A program made the position numbers and the translations under genes. From positions 1 through 64,000 of the forward strand of contig NZ_JROO01000034.1 in the NCBI RefSeq assembly GCF_000826685.1: a DNA stretch of 64,000 bases, given 5' to 3'. The notes under the pieces are model-generated. The model saw only the letters and a program-made list of their open reading frames with translations, was not told the DNA's origin and searched no databases. Source of the DNA: Streptomonospora alba (GTDB lineage Bacteria > Actinomycetota > Actinomycetes > Streptosporangiales > Streptosporangiaceae). Position 1 is the first letter of the stretch. The number at the start of each line of letters is the position of its first letter. Shown here piece after piece: positions 25,451 through 33,787 of the stretch.

Positions 25451-26275
25451 TTATCCGGTCGGCTCCACCAACCCGTGGGACTCCACGACCTCCGCATCGG
25501 CCTCGGCCGTGGTCACCAGCGGATCCAGCTCGCCGCCGCCTTCGCTCGATTCCCAGGACACCTCCCAGACGACATTCACCCCCAGGTCATAGGCGCCGCC
25601 GCGCTGGGTGGTGGATGCGCGGGTGTAGGTGTGGCCGCACTCCGGCGACGCCGCCGCGGGATCGTGGCGCCCGGCCACATACGCCACGCCCCGCCCTTCG
25701 CAAATGACCGTGGCGCCGTCGCCCATCGACCACCGCGCCCGATCCGGGGTAGCCGTCACCGAAACCGCTCCCCCAGGCACCTCCGCCTCCGCCGAGTGGG
25801 GGTTCCAGGCCTGTTCGTCGATCCACAACCACACCGGCACCTGCACCAGCACCGGCTGCTCCAACGCCGGCGAGGTCGCGATCTCCGGTTGCGGCAGTTC
25901 CAACGCGTCGCGGGCGGCGTCGGCCACCGCAGCCGGTGACACGATCACGTCCTCGGCGCCCAGGTCTTCCTCGGTCAGCGTGGTCTCGCACTCCTGCTGC
26001 CCGGGAGCGACTTCCTCGCAGTCGGCCTCGACTTCACCGCCACCCTGCGGACGTTCGCCGGCTCCCCTACCCGGGGCGTCACCGGCGTCCTCGCCGCCTT
26101 GTGACGCCGAGCCGGGCGCGTTCTGACCGGACTCCGCGTTGGCTTCGCATCCGGAGGCGTCACAGTGGGCGTTGCCCTCGAAATAGTCGGGATCGGCCCA
26201 GGCGGTGGAGGCTCCGATGAGCAGTGCCGTCACGGTTACGCCTCCAATGGTCAAGCGCCGTGCCGCGGTCAGCAT
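25451..26275 (-). CDS. Secreted hypothetical protein of the Tad locus
   Basis: A 274-aa protein with a classic signal peptide (RLTIGGVTVTALLIGASTAWA, cleaved before DPDYFEG). Three Cys pairs and an acidic low-complexity region (residues about 25-90) precede a C-terminal domain (VQVPVWLWIDEQAW; GHTYTRASTTQRGGAYDLGV) resembling a conserved actinobacterial domain found next to SAF/CpaB proteins. It overlaps the lipoprotein gene stop by 7 bp. Probably a surface component of the pilus system; function unknown. Confidence 0.7.
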   Translation of the reverse strand: MLTAARRLTIGGVTVTALLIGASTAWADPDYFEGNAHCDASGCEANAESGQNAPGSASQGGEDAGDAPGRGAGERPQGGGEVEADCEEVAPGQQECETTLTEEDLGAEDVIVSPAAVADAARDALELPQPEIATSPALEQPVLVQVPVWLWIDEQAWNPHSAEAEVPGGAVSVTATPDRARWSMGDGATVICEGRGVAYVAGRHDPAAASPECGHTYTRASTTQRGGAYDLGVNVVWEVSWESSEGGGELDPLVTTAEADAEVVESHGLVEPTG

Positions 26276-26814
26276 GAGCCGATCTGGCCCAGCAGGAGAT
26301 CTGAGACTTTCCAGGTGAGCCCGTTCTGATGGACGGTGGCTTCGACCTGCCGGTGGATGGGTTCGTCGGGCTTTTCCTCAATCAGTTCGCCGGTTTCGGC
26401 GTCGTGCTGCAGCCATTCGGTGGAGTCCATGCAGTCGTGGATTTCGGCCGTGCCGGCCTCGGCATCGATCTCTGCAATCTCAGCAGAGTGGGAGGGTGCG
26501 CCCTTGGCGACGACGCCGTCCTCGGCCCGCCCTCTCAGGTTGTCGCGGGCATACTCCAGAGCCTGGCCGGTGGCGTAGCGCTCAAGCGCTGTCAGGTCGG
26601 GCTCGGTACTGCGGGACTGTTTGGTGATCGCGCCCCACAGGCCGGTGTACGCACCCATCGCTTCGTCGGCGACCGACGGTGGAGAAGACGTTTTCGCCTG
26701 CGAGGGAGATGCCGTAGGCGCGGCAGGACCGTCGTTCGACGATGTGCATCCTGCGGCTACGAAAACCGCCAGCACAACGCCGCTTACCAGCGCCACACAG
26801 CGCGCACGAGCCAT
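26269..26814 (-). CDS. Lipoprotein of the Tad locus
   Basis: 181 aa from the ATG at 26814, chosen because GGGGTG precedes it. An ATG four codons upstream has no ribosome site. The signal sequence ends in a lipobox (VFVAAGC), then a Ser/Pro/Thr linker. The mature part (DEAMGAYTGLWGAITKQSRS to the C-terminal Cys) has a conserved mixed fold with no named family known to me. It is the first gene of the leftward Tad operon. Confidence 0.7.
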   Translation of the reverse strand: MARARCVALVSGVVLAVFVAAGCTSSNDGPAAPTASPSQAKTSSPPSVADEAMGAYTGLWGAITKQSRSTEPDLTALERYATGQALEYARDNLRGRAEDGVVAKGAPSHSAEIAEIDAEAGTAEIHDCMDSTEWLQHDAETGELIEEKPDEPIHRQVEATVHQNGLTWKVSDLLLGQIGSC

Positions 26815-27086
26815 CGGACACCCCATGACTTGACCGCGTTCACGACCGAAATCCGACTCCCGAGAGTAATACGACCGTCACTCTCATTGAAGGGAGTTCT
26901 CCGGCGGAAGCGATGGATAACCGGATCCTCACGGAGAGGTAAGCCCTTGCACGCAAAGGAAACAGAGGCCGGCCTCGTGTCTGGTGATCGTTTCCCTGGT
27001 GTGGAGCACTGCCTGTCCATGCGACCGAGACCGGAAAGGTCGCTCGTGACCTGCGAGGCATTCCTCAGGTCTGCGCCGGTGTCTTG

Positions 27087-27635
27087 CTATGCGCGATGCC
27101 TCGACCTTGGCACGCTGAGCAAACCGGTCTCGTCCCAGATCCGCTCGACCACGGCGTCGAACGTGCTCTCGTTGCCGAGCACGGTCTCATCCAACCCGGT
27201 GACGAGATCCTCCGGTGTGAACCAGGAACGCATCTCGGCTTCGCCGAACTCGGCGGCCTGCGGACGGCTGGCATGGCGCTTGAGGCTTTCCTCGAAACCC
27301 ACGTCGAGGTAGTAGCAGCCGGTGACGCCGCGATGGTCGGCTCGCAGCTGTCGCAGCATGACCCCGTAGCGGGCCGCGTACAGGATGCCCTCGACGATCA
27401 CGTGGTATCCGTGATCGAGCGCGTAGCGGGCTGTGGCGTCGATCAACCCGATGTTGATCCCTCCGGGAACGTCCTTCTCGCGCAGCACGACACGGCGCAG
27501 ATTGTCCTGTGCCACGAGGGCGATCCCGTACCCATAGCGCTCACGTAGCGCCCCTGCGACGCTGCTCTTGCCGGCGGCAGAATTGCCCCGGAGCACGACC
27601 AGCCGGGTCTCGGCGGTCCCGGTGGGAAAAGGCAT
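27087..27635 (-). CDS. P-loop kinase-like protein (AAA_33 type)
   Basis: A 182-aa protein. Walker A is RGNSAAGKSSVAGAL (residues about 16-30); VIVEGILYA is the likely Walker B/Asp region. Length and pattern fit the small P-loop kinases related to chloramphenicol phosphotransferase and zeta toxin that are common in Streptomyces. The substrate is unknown. It stands alone between two intergenic gaps. Confidence 0.75.
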   Translation of the reverse strand: MPFPTGTAETRLVVLRGNSAAGKSSVAGALRERYGYGIALVAQDNLRRVVLREKDVPGGINIGLIDATARYALDHGYHVIVEGILYAARYGVMLRQLRADHRGVTGCYYLDVGFEESLKRHASRPQAAEFGEAEMRSWFTPEDLVTGLDETVLGNESTFDAVVERIWDETGLLSVPRSRHRA

Positions 27636-28176
27636 AGCACAACGCTAGCTCAGGGAGCTTGGCGCATCTCCGGTGTCCGTCATCCCGTCAGAGGACAGCT
27701 CAGAGGGCTGCGCCAGCACGGAGTGCGCTTCCCAGGGGGAGCATGCTGGCCCGGTTGGTCGCCCCGGTCAGTAAGGAGGTCGCTGGCCGGTTGTGGCAGG
27801 TGTTGTGCGCGTTGAATACTCTTGCCCATCTGTCACCCGACGCGCGAACCCGATTCGGCTGGACGGTCCCTCGCCGGACATGGAAACAGCGTATCGACAT
27901 GGCCTCCACGACCCTCGGCGTCGTGCGCGAGGAGAGCACGGTCGCCATCTGAGCGTTCGTCGTGACCGTCGCCTTCCATGCGGGAACGGCCGTGGTGGGT
28001 CTCGTCCTGGATGGGTCTATCGGCCTCTTCGGCTGCTGACGCGGTTCCCGCACTGAATCGAACCTGAGAGCCCTCTCCTGAGGAGCTCTGAACAGCCCCC
28101 ACCAGTTCGGCGGGGGCTCTCTGACAGCGCGCGGTGCCGCATTATGGCCAGGTGGGCACAGTGGCCCATGGCGGAA
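27636..28176. other. Intergenic region with one hairpin
   Basis: No reading frame here has a good ribosome site or a recognisable domain. A possible fragment (RTRFGWTVPRRTWKQRIDMA) reads on the + strand at 27840-27900 but runs into a stop at 27950. I could not identify it. The hairpin at 28094-28118 lies just beyond the stop of the leftward gene at 28177. Confidence 0.5.
28094..28118 (-). terminator. Terminator-like hairpin after the leftward regulator operon
   Basis: AGCCCCC at 28094-28100 pairs with GGGGGCT at 28112-28118, with two more pairs inside one mismatch and a 5-base loop. It is 59 bp past the stop of the gene at 28177-28419. No long T-run follows. Confidence 0.45.
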
Positions 28177-28419
28177 TCAGGAACGCATGGCCGGAACCGA
28201 CCGGCTGCCGCGCGGCCTCGGCCGGTGGGTGCGCCACCAGGCCAGCAGTGTGAGGGCGTCGATGCTGTCGCGTTCGTGCAGTCCTTCGGTGTCCATCAGG
28301 TAGAAGTGGCCGCTGCGCTCGCCGAACCAGACGATCAGACCCGGATGGGCGGCCTGCAGGTTGGCGGCGGCGGTGTGCTCGGCGGCGTAGCGAGGGGTGC
28401 GTCCCCAGCGTGCAGTCAC
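28177..28419 (-). CDS. Hypothetical protein (80 aa)
   Basis: GTG at 28419 overlaps the stop of the preceding gene (GTGA), which sets the start. The sequence (TAAANLQAAHPGLIVWFGER, SGHFYLMDTEGLHERDSIDA) has no named domain but resembles small proteins found beside DUF6907 genes. Cotranscribed with the two genes upstream. Confidence 0.6.
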   Translation of the reverse strand: MTARWGRTPRYAAEHTAAANLQAAHPGLIVWFGERSGHFYLMDTEGLHERDSIDALTLLAWWRTHRPRPRGSRSVPAMRS

Positions 28420-28826
28420 GATTCCTCCTGGGATGTGGAAGCGGCCCGGTGAGCGGCGGTGCGCATCCCCTCGGCCAACTCCGGGTCGCCGTGCTGTACG
28501 CCCTCCACCACTTCGGCGAGCGAGCGCGCCTGGGCGGGAGTGATCCGGGCGGTGTAGGCGCCGCTGCCGATGGGGGTGCGCATCCGCAGTTCGACGTGCG
28601 GCGCTTCCAGTTGCGTGTAGGGGGCGCGGCCGCCGATGCGCTGGTGCCAGACCGCGGCGACGGTCAGGGCGACGGTGCCGTGGGTACCGCGGTAGGTGGT
28701 GTTTTCGTGGATGCACCACCATGCCTGTCCGCGGATGGACCGTTCGGGGTGTCTGCGGCACCACCACGGGCATCCGGACGTGTTCGCGCCCGACGCTGCA
28801 GCCGCGGGCGCGTGGGGGCGGGTCAT
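28416..28826 (-). CDS. DUF6907-like small protein
   Basis: 136 aa from the ATG at 28826, which overlaps the stop of the ATPase gene. The N-terminal CPWWCRRHPE motif, a second Cys-His block (WWCIHENTT) and a beta-rich rest resemble the DUF6907 family frequent in Streptomyces regulator neighbourhoods. The Cys/His spacing suggests metal binding. Function unknown. Confidence 0.55.
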   Translation of the reverse strand: MTRPHAPAAAASGANTSGCPWWCRRHPERSIRGQAWWCIHENTTYRGTHGTVALTVAAVWHQRIGGRAPYTQLEAPHVELRMRTPIGSGAYTARITPAQARSLAEVVEGVQHGDPELAEGMRTAAHRAASTSQEES

Positions 28827-29404
28827 GGTGACCACCTGCCGGGAACGTCGGCGGTGATTTGGTCGAGCGCCTCGAGGTCGTCGGCTTCCTGCGGGCCGGG
28901 GTGCGCGCCGGTGGGCTGGAGCGCGACGCCCGGGTGTTGTGCACCTGGACTCCGGTGGGCCGGGCTCACTTCATCCCGCGCCGCAGTTGCGTCCGGCGGA
29001 CCCGCGTCGTAGACGAGCAGTGCCCATACCGAGCGGCCGCCTTCGGCATGGTCGGTGGTTCCCCAGGCGTGGGCGGTGGACTCGATCAGCAGGAGGCCGC
29101 GGCCTTCGGTCTCCTCCCCACTGGGGGTGCGCAGACGGGGGACGGTCGGTGTGACGGGGCGCGGGCCGCCATCGGCGACTTCGAGGAGGCACCCGCATAC
29201 CAGGGGTGCGACGGTCAGTCCGATCCTGCCGTCGGGCAGTCCGCTTCGCGTGTGCCTGTACGCGTTGGTGACGAGCTCCGAGACGATGAGCTGGGCCTCG
29301 AAAAGCAACGGATGGCTCGGGCCGAGGGTGGCGGTGACTCGGGGCCGAGCGATGCCGGCGACTTCGGGGGTGCCGGGGAGCCAGCACGGTTGTTCGGGGG
29401 GCAT
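28823..29404 (-). CDS. RsbW-like ATP-binding protein (anti-sigma/AbaA type)
   Basis: 193 aa from the ATG at 29404, with GAGGAGG 7 bases upstream. The GHKL fold is clear: QLIVSELVTNAYRHT (N-box), LEVADGGPRP (G1 box region) and ETEGRGLLLIESTAHAWGTT (G2). Single-domain GHKL proteins of this type act as anti-sigma factors or partners in Streptomyces developmental loci. It is divergent from a DUF5753/DUF397 pair, the WhiJ-type arrangement. Confidence 0.82.
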   Translation of the reverse strand: MPPEQPCWLPGTPEVAGIARPRVTATLGPSHPLLFEAQLIVSELVTNAYRHTRSGLPDGRIGLTVAPLVCGCLLEVADGGPRPVTPTVPRLRTPSGEETEGRGLLLIESTAHAWGTTDHAEGGRSVWALLVYDAGPPDATAARDEVSPAHRSPGAQHPGVALQPTGAHPGPQEADDLEALDQITADVPGRWSP

Positions 29405-29550
29405 CAGCAGGCCTCCTCGAGGGATCCGGGGCCACAGGTCCGGGACGCCGTCGCGGTCGCCACTGATGGGGCGAGTCGGCGCCCTGCGTCTCCCCTGGCC
29501 GGATGAAGGGCTGTTCCGAACTCTCAGTATCACGATCAACCCACACACAC

Positions 29551-29589
29551 GCAATCCATACTGAGGAAATTTTCTCTAGCATGGATTGC
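29551..29589. promoter_or_regulatory. Inverted repeat in the divergent promoter region
   Basis: Perfect 9-bp arms GCAATCCAT (29551-29559) and ATGGATTGC (29581-29589), 21 bp apart in an AT-richer spacer. It lies between the RsbW-like gene (left) and the XRE gene (right, start 29651). A likely operator for the XRE regulator. Confidence 0.6.
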
Positions 29590-29650
29590 GGTAAGTTGGT
29601 TCGGTGATGTCCGATGCGCCAAACTGGAGCTGCGAACTGGGAGGTGTCGA

Positions 29651-30520
29651 GTGGGCCAGAGCCCGGCAGGCGTCGCGCGGCGCACGATCGCCCGCGTCAT
29701 GCGCCAGGCCCGCGTGCGGGCGGGCATCAAATCCGGAATCGCCGCGCACCACGCCGGCATCGCGCCCGGAACCCTGACCAAGTACGAGAAGGCCGAGAAC
29801 CCCTGGCCCGTCTCGGTCGTGCACCTGCTGGCCGAGTACTACGGACTCTCCACCGACGACCGCGACCGCATCGTCGGCCTCGCCCGCCAGCGCGAGCCCG
29901 GCTGGTGGCAGCGCCACGGCGACAGCGTCCCGGCCTGGTTCGAGCCCTACCTCGGACTCGAGCAGGAGGCCCACACCCTCCACAACTACGAGGACGGCAC
30001 CGTCCCCGGCCTGCTGCAGACCGCCGATTACGCCACGGCCGTCCTCACCGCAGACATCGACGCCGGCTCACACGACCAGATCGCCGCCCAAGTCGAGATC
30101 CGCACACGCCGCCAAGATCGGCTCACCGATGAAGCACCACTGGCGTTCAACGCGGTCATCAACGAAGCCGCCCTCTACCGCGTCGTCGACGGCACCGCAG
30201 TCATGCGCGAGCAGCTCCAGACGCTGCTGGATCGCGCCGACTTGCCCAACGTCGACCTCAGGATCCTGCCGTTCGAGGCCGGCGCCCACACCGGCAGCGA
30301 AGGCTCCTTCGTCATCATGCAGTTTCCCGGCATCCTCGACGACGTCGCCGCCGGCGACGTGGTGCTGGTGGAATCCCGCATCGGCGCGCTCTACCTGGAA
30401 GAGGAGTCCGAAACCGCCTCCTTCTCCCGGGTCTTCCAGCGTCTGCGGGAAACCGCGCTGACCCCTGAGGAGTCCCGGCGACGTATCCGCCACCTGCTGC
30501 AGGAGAGATACGCACCATGA
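29651..30520 (+). CDS. XRE-family regulator with DUF5753 (WhiJ-like)
   Basis: A 289-aa protein from a GTG with GGGAGGTG upstream. Residues 10-75 form the helix-turn-helix (IARVMRQARVRAGIKSGIAA; AGIAPGTLTKYEKAENPW). The rest is DUF5753: WFEPYLGLEQEAHTLHNYED, VPGLLQTADYA and the NVDLRILPFEAGAH block. These proteins pair with a small DUF397 partner, whose start overlaps here by 4 bp. It probably binds the inverted repeat 62-100 bp upstream. Confidence 0.9.
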   Translation: MGQSPAGVARRTIARVMRQARVRAGIKSGIAAHHAGIAPGTLTKYEKAENPWPVSVVHLLAEYYGLSTDDRDRIVGLARQREPGWWQRHGDSVPAWFEPYLGLEQEAHTLHNYEDGTVPGLLQTADYATAVLTADIDAGSHDQIAAQVEIRTRRQDRLTDEAPLAFNAVINEAALYRVVDGTAVMREQLQTLLDRADLPNVDLRILPFEAGAHTGSEGSFVIMQFPGILDDVAAGDVVLVESRIGALYLEEESETASFSRVFQRLRETALTPEESRRRIRHLLQERYAP

Positions 30521-30726
30521 GGCACGAGGCGACCAACGAAAGCCCTGGACCGCGCTGGCGCAAGTCCAGCTACTCCGGCGGCGCGGGCGGCAACTGCGTC
30601 GAGGTCACATCTGGTACCGACCAACGTCTGATCCGCGACAGCAAACAGCCGGAAGCGGGCGTTCTGGAATTCTCAGCTCGGGAGTGGACAGCGTTCCTCG
30701 CCTCGGCTCGGCGCGAGAATCTGTAG
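30517..30726 (+). CDS. DUF397 protein (BldB-like partner)
   Basis: A 69-aa protein. RWRKSSYSGGAGGNCVEV and LIRDSKQPEAGVLEFSAREW are the full DUF397 signature. It overlaps the XRE gene (ATGA). DUF397 proteins act with the adjacent DUF5753 regulator. Confidence 0.92.
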   Translation: MRHEATNESPGPRWRKSSYSGGAGGNCVEVTSGTDQRLIRDSKQPEAGVLEFSAREWTAFLASARRENL

Positions 30727-30797
30727 GACTGGTCCGCCTGCTTCCCCAGGCATGTGGCGCCTTCCGCCATGACTGTTCGCGTCACCCTATGGGGGAT

Positions 30798-31556
30798 TCA
30801 CTCTCCAGCACGAACAGTGAGAACACGGCCAACAAGGTCACGGATGTCCACCGACTCCAACGTACCCAGGACCAGGTCCGCTCCCGCTCCCGTTAGGTCG
30901 TCGACGGAGCTGGTCCCGGAGGCGACTGCGATGACGCCCACTCCGGCCTCTCGCGCCGCTGCGATGTCCTTGGGGGTGTCTCCGATAAGGACGGTGCTCT
31001 CGCTCGGCACCGGCGCGCCCACTCGTTCCGCAGCTCGCGCCATGGCGAACTCGACCAGCCGCGGCCGGTAGGCATCGTCGTCACCGTAGGCTCCTGTGTC
31101 CAAGTTCAAATAGCGCTCCAGACCGAACACGCTCAGCTTGACCTGCGCCGCTCGCCTGGTGTTACCCGTCAACACGCTCTGCACGACGTCGGGTTCAGTC
31201 GCCAGGGCACCAACCGCCTCCTCGACGCCGGGCAGTGCCCGCCCCCGCTTACGGAGTTCGTCCACCCGGGCGCGGTATCCGTCCGCCTGTGCGGCGGCGA
31301 AACGCTCGAATAGGCCGTCGTCGCGGTGCTGGATGCCGTTGATCTCCAGAGTCTTTTCCAACAGCACTGGTTCGGTGTGCCCGTGTGCAGTGGCCATGCC
31401 GGCGCTCATCGTCATCCCCGTCGCCTTCTCGAACGCTTCTCGGAAGACAGCGCTGCCCACACCGCGGGTCTCGATCAATGTGTGGTCGACGTCCCACAGG
31501 ACCAGGCAGCGGGGCAGCATCGGCGGCTCCAACACAGAGAATCGGGGGCGGGCCAT
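30798..31556 (-). CDS. HAD-superfamily phosphatase-like hydrolase
   Basis: A 252-aa protein. Motif I is VLWDVDHTLIET (nucleophile Asp in DxD), motif II is LTGNTRR, motif III is the Lys in the KLSVFGLERY region and motif IV is VLIGDTPKDIAAARE. Resembles phosphoglycolate-phosphatase-type HAD proteins; the substrate is unknown. Convergent with the DUF397 gene and divergent from the XRE gene at 31604 with a 47-bp gap, so promoters overlap. Confidence 0.85.
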   Translation of the reverse strand: MARPRFSVLEPPMLPRCLVLWDVDHTLIETRGVGSAVFREAFEKATGMTMSAGMATAHGHTEPVLLEKTLEINGIQHRDDGLFERFAAAQADGYRARVDELRKRGRALPGVEEAVGALATEPDVVQSVLTGNTRRAAQVKLSVFGLERYLNLDTGAYGDDDAYRPRLVEFAMARAAERVGAPVPSESTVLIGDTPKDIAAAREAGVGVIAVASGTSSVDDLTGAGADLVLGTLESVDIRDLVGRVLTVRAGE

Positions 31557-31603
31557 TTACCATGTACCCCCACGGACGGCGTTCCAGCCAGGAGGGCGGG
31601 ATC

Positions 31604-32812
31604 ATGTCGCTGGGTCAGGTCTTCGCACAACGCGTGCGGTGGCATCGCACTCGGCAGGGTAAGTCCCAGGCGGTGGTCGCGGGGCTCGCAGGCATCAACG
31701 CCGAGTACCTCGGACAGATCGAGCGTGGATACCGGATCCCGTCACTGGATGTCGTCGAGGCTGTCGCCGACGCCCTCGGAATTTCCGTGCCTGAGCTGGT
31801 AACCGAGAGCGGTGAGCGCCCGCCGCCCGCCCCCGATGTTCTCTTGGCGTCTGATCTGCACCGCTCGCTTCTCCTCCAGCAGATGGCCTCCTCAGACCGC
31901 AGTGTCGGCGAGTTACAGGAAGCGGTCGAGCACGCCTGGCGCCTCTGGCAGGGGGCCGCAGACCGCTACAGCCGTCTGGCCGCTCTGGTCCCCGACCTGA
32001 TCGGTGACGTCGCCGCGATCGGCGGCGCCGGAGCTACAGATCCCCTCCTTGAGCGCCGAGTGGCAGCCGACGCCTACGCCCTCTTACGGACTGTGGCTCG
32101 GCGCATCGGGCGCCCCGACCTGGCGCTGGTAGCCGCCGACCGTGAGCGGCGAGCTGCGGAGCAAACAGAGAACGCTGTCCGCCTGGCAAGGGCGAACTGG
32201 AACCTCGCGCATGCGCTGTTGGGCCAGCAGGAGCCCGAAACCGCCGAAGAAATTGCCTTAGCAGCCATCGCCGATCTCAAACGGCATGACACCCAAGAGG
32301 CCGCAGCGATCAGCGGCGCGCTGTGGCTCGCCGCCGCTGTAGCCGCCGCGCGTAGTCAACGAAGATTCGCGGCCATCGAGCGCATCAATGAGCACGCTCG
32401 TCCTCTCGCGGAAAAGACCGGGGAAACCAATGTGGGCCGGACCGCCTTCGGCCCGACCAACGTCGCCCTGCACATGGTCAGTATCGAACTCGAAGACGGT
32501 CACACCGCTAACGCGCTGGCTATCGCCGACGGAATCGACCCGGCTCCGCTGCAATCACGTGAGCGCCGCACTACCTTGGCGCTCGATCTAGCCCGCAGTC
32601 ACGCCCTGCGCTGCGATCCAGGTGCCGCCCTGCTGCATCTGCTGGAAGCAGAACAGAGCAGCGCCGAGGAACTGCGCTACAACCCCATGGCACACGACAC
32701 CGTGCGCCGGGTGTTCCAGCGCGCCCGGCCCTCGCTACGCAAGCAGCTCACCGCACTCGCCCAGCGTGTCGGCATCGAAGACGAGATCGCCACCGGTCAC
32801 GCACTTTCCTAG
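31604..32812 (+). CDS. XRE-family transcriptional regulator with TPR-like C-terminus
   Basis: 402 aa from the ATG at 31604, behind AGGAGGG; a longer in-frame extension upstream overlaps the HAD gene and has no ribosome site. Residues 5-60 hold the helix-turn-helix (RVRWHRTRQGKSQAVVAGLA; GINAEYLGQIERGYRIPS). The C-terminal 320 residues are helical and Ala/Leu-rich, like TPR-type sensors. It directly precedes the RiPP operon and is the best candidate for its regulator, though this is inference. Confidence 0.82.
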   Translation: MSLGQVFAQRVRWHRTRQGKSQAVVAGLAGINAEYLGQIERGYRIPSLDVVEAVADALGISVPELVTESGERPPPAPDVLLASDLHRSLLLQQMASSDRSVGELQEAVEHAWRLWQGAADRYSRLAALVPDLIGDVAAIGGAGATDPLLERRVAADAYALLRTVARRIGRPDLALVAADRERRAAEQTENAVRLARANWNLAHALLGQQEPETAEEIALAAIADLKRHDTQEAAAISGALWLAAAVAAARSQRRFAAIERINEHARPLAEKTGETNVGRTAFGPTNVALHMVSIELEDGHTANALAIADGIDPAPLQSRERRTTLALDLARSHALRCDPGAALLHLLEAEQSSAEELRYNPMAHDTVRRVFQRARPSLRKQLTALAQRVGIEDEIATGHALS

Positions 32813-32909
32813 CCCTGCGCTAGGACGTTTCAGCGCCAGTAGGCCGCGCTGAATCCTTCCCTAAATTCGTCCTCGCTGCATGATCCATCACGCTGCGAGG
32901 AGACAAGGA

Positions 32910-33131
32910 ATGGCCGACTACCGAGCGCTTTTCGGCTTGGCCACATGCGCGTCCGCGGTAGCGCGGGCGAAGCGAGGCCACAACCCAGTGATTGCCGATG
33001 GACACGGCGGGGCTGAGCAAAGGCCCGGCTTCCTCGGCCGCAGCACCTTCTGGAGAACACTAGCCCTCGGCCACCTCGGCGGGCGGTCGGACCATGAGCA
33101 CACACCGGCCAATCAGGCAGGTGAGTCTTGA
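32910..33131 (+). CDS. Small orphan protein at the head of the biosynthetic operon (73 aa)
   Basis: ATG at 32910 with GAGGAGACAAGGA upstream; its TGA overlaps the TTG start of the next gene, an arrangement expected for real coupled genes. The protein (MADYRALFGLATCASAVARA at the start, RSDHEHTPANQAGES at the end) has no known domain. A 7-bp hairpin (32830-32836 with 32846-32852) lies 57 bp upstream. A regulatory peptide or RiPP-associated factor is conceivable; I cannot say which. Confidence 0.45.
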   Translation: MADYRALFGLATCASAVARAKRGHNPVIADGHGGAEQRPGFLGRSTFWRTLALGHLGGRSDHEHTPANQAGES

Positions 33132-33712
33132 GTAGGGCAGGCGACGATACCACTGGAGCTTTGGCCCGCCTGCGCTGGCGTTACCCCCACTGGGACATCC
33201 GATACTACGCCGCCACCTCGCTGCCCGAACGCGGAGTGTTCGTGGCCAGCATCGCGCCGGCTCCCGAGTGCCTCAGAGGAGTTCTGACCGCAGCGGCTTC
33301 CAGCGAGGAAGGACTCCTTCAGCAGTTGGAAATCCATGACCGCGTGGCGCGCCACATCTCCGAGGCCGCAAACACGGGCACGAGGGCGCTCGCCACAGAT
33401 GAGGAGGCCGTGGCCGGGCTTCAGGGACAGCACCCGCATTGGCGGATCCGCTACGAGACCGACCCCGGCGATGGCCGGTTGGTGGCCACCCGGTCCCTGA
33501 CCCCGGCACAGGCCGCTCTGGGGTTGCTGGAAACCGTGACCGCCGACGACGCCACCGAGCTGGCGCACCGCTTGGCCTACCAGGACGCCCTGGCCGCCGG
33601 CGCGGACGCCATCACCCTGGCCCTCGCCCCTCACGACGATCTGGCCGAGGACGCCGCCGACCTGATCGCCGGCTGCGAAGCGTTGCTGCACCGCACCGCC
33701 GACGGCACCTGA
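33128..33712 (+). CDS. Hypothetical protein with an internal duplication (194 aa)
   Basis: TTG start inside the stop of the preceding gene. Two copies of one unit are visible: residues about 15-71 (LRWRYPHWDIRYY, then SSEEGLLQQLEIHD) and about 96-156 (GLQGQHPHWRIRYE, then DDATELAHRLAYQD). Each has the PHW-IRY core. No named family known to me. First substantial gene of the long + strand operon, 75 bp before the first P450. Confidence 0.6.
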   Translation: MSRAGDDTTGALARLRWRYPHWDIRYYAATSLPERGVFVASIAPAPECLRGVLTAAASSEEGLLQQLEIHDRVARHISEAANTGTRALATDEEAVAGLQGQHPHWRIRYETDPGDGRLVATRSLTPAQAALGLLETVTADDATELAHRLAYQDALAAGADAITLALAPHDDLAEDAADLIAGCEALLHRTADGT

Positions 33713-33787
33713 AGCCGCGCCGCCGCAGTGCCCGATCCATGCCGGATTCCCGCCCTCACCCGCCCCTCCTGTGTGAAAGCGACCGTT

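Noticed and set aside
1-26826. Attachment sites that would define an integrated element
   Set aside because: No direct repeat next to a tRNA, no integrase and no relaxase gene are in the window, so I cannot say whether the conjugation genes are on an ICE or a plasmid.
27659-27952. 97-codon + strand frame between the kinase and the regulator genes
   Set aside because: The WTVPRRTWKQRIDMA stretch looked gene-like, but there is no ribosome site and no family match that I can make; left as unassigned intergenic DNA.
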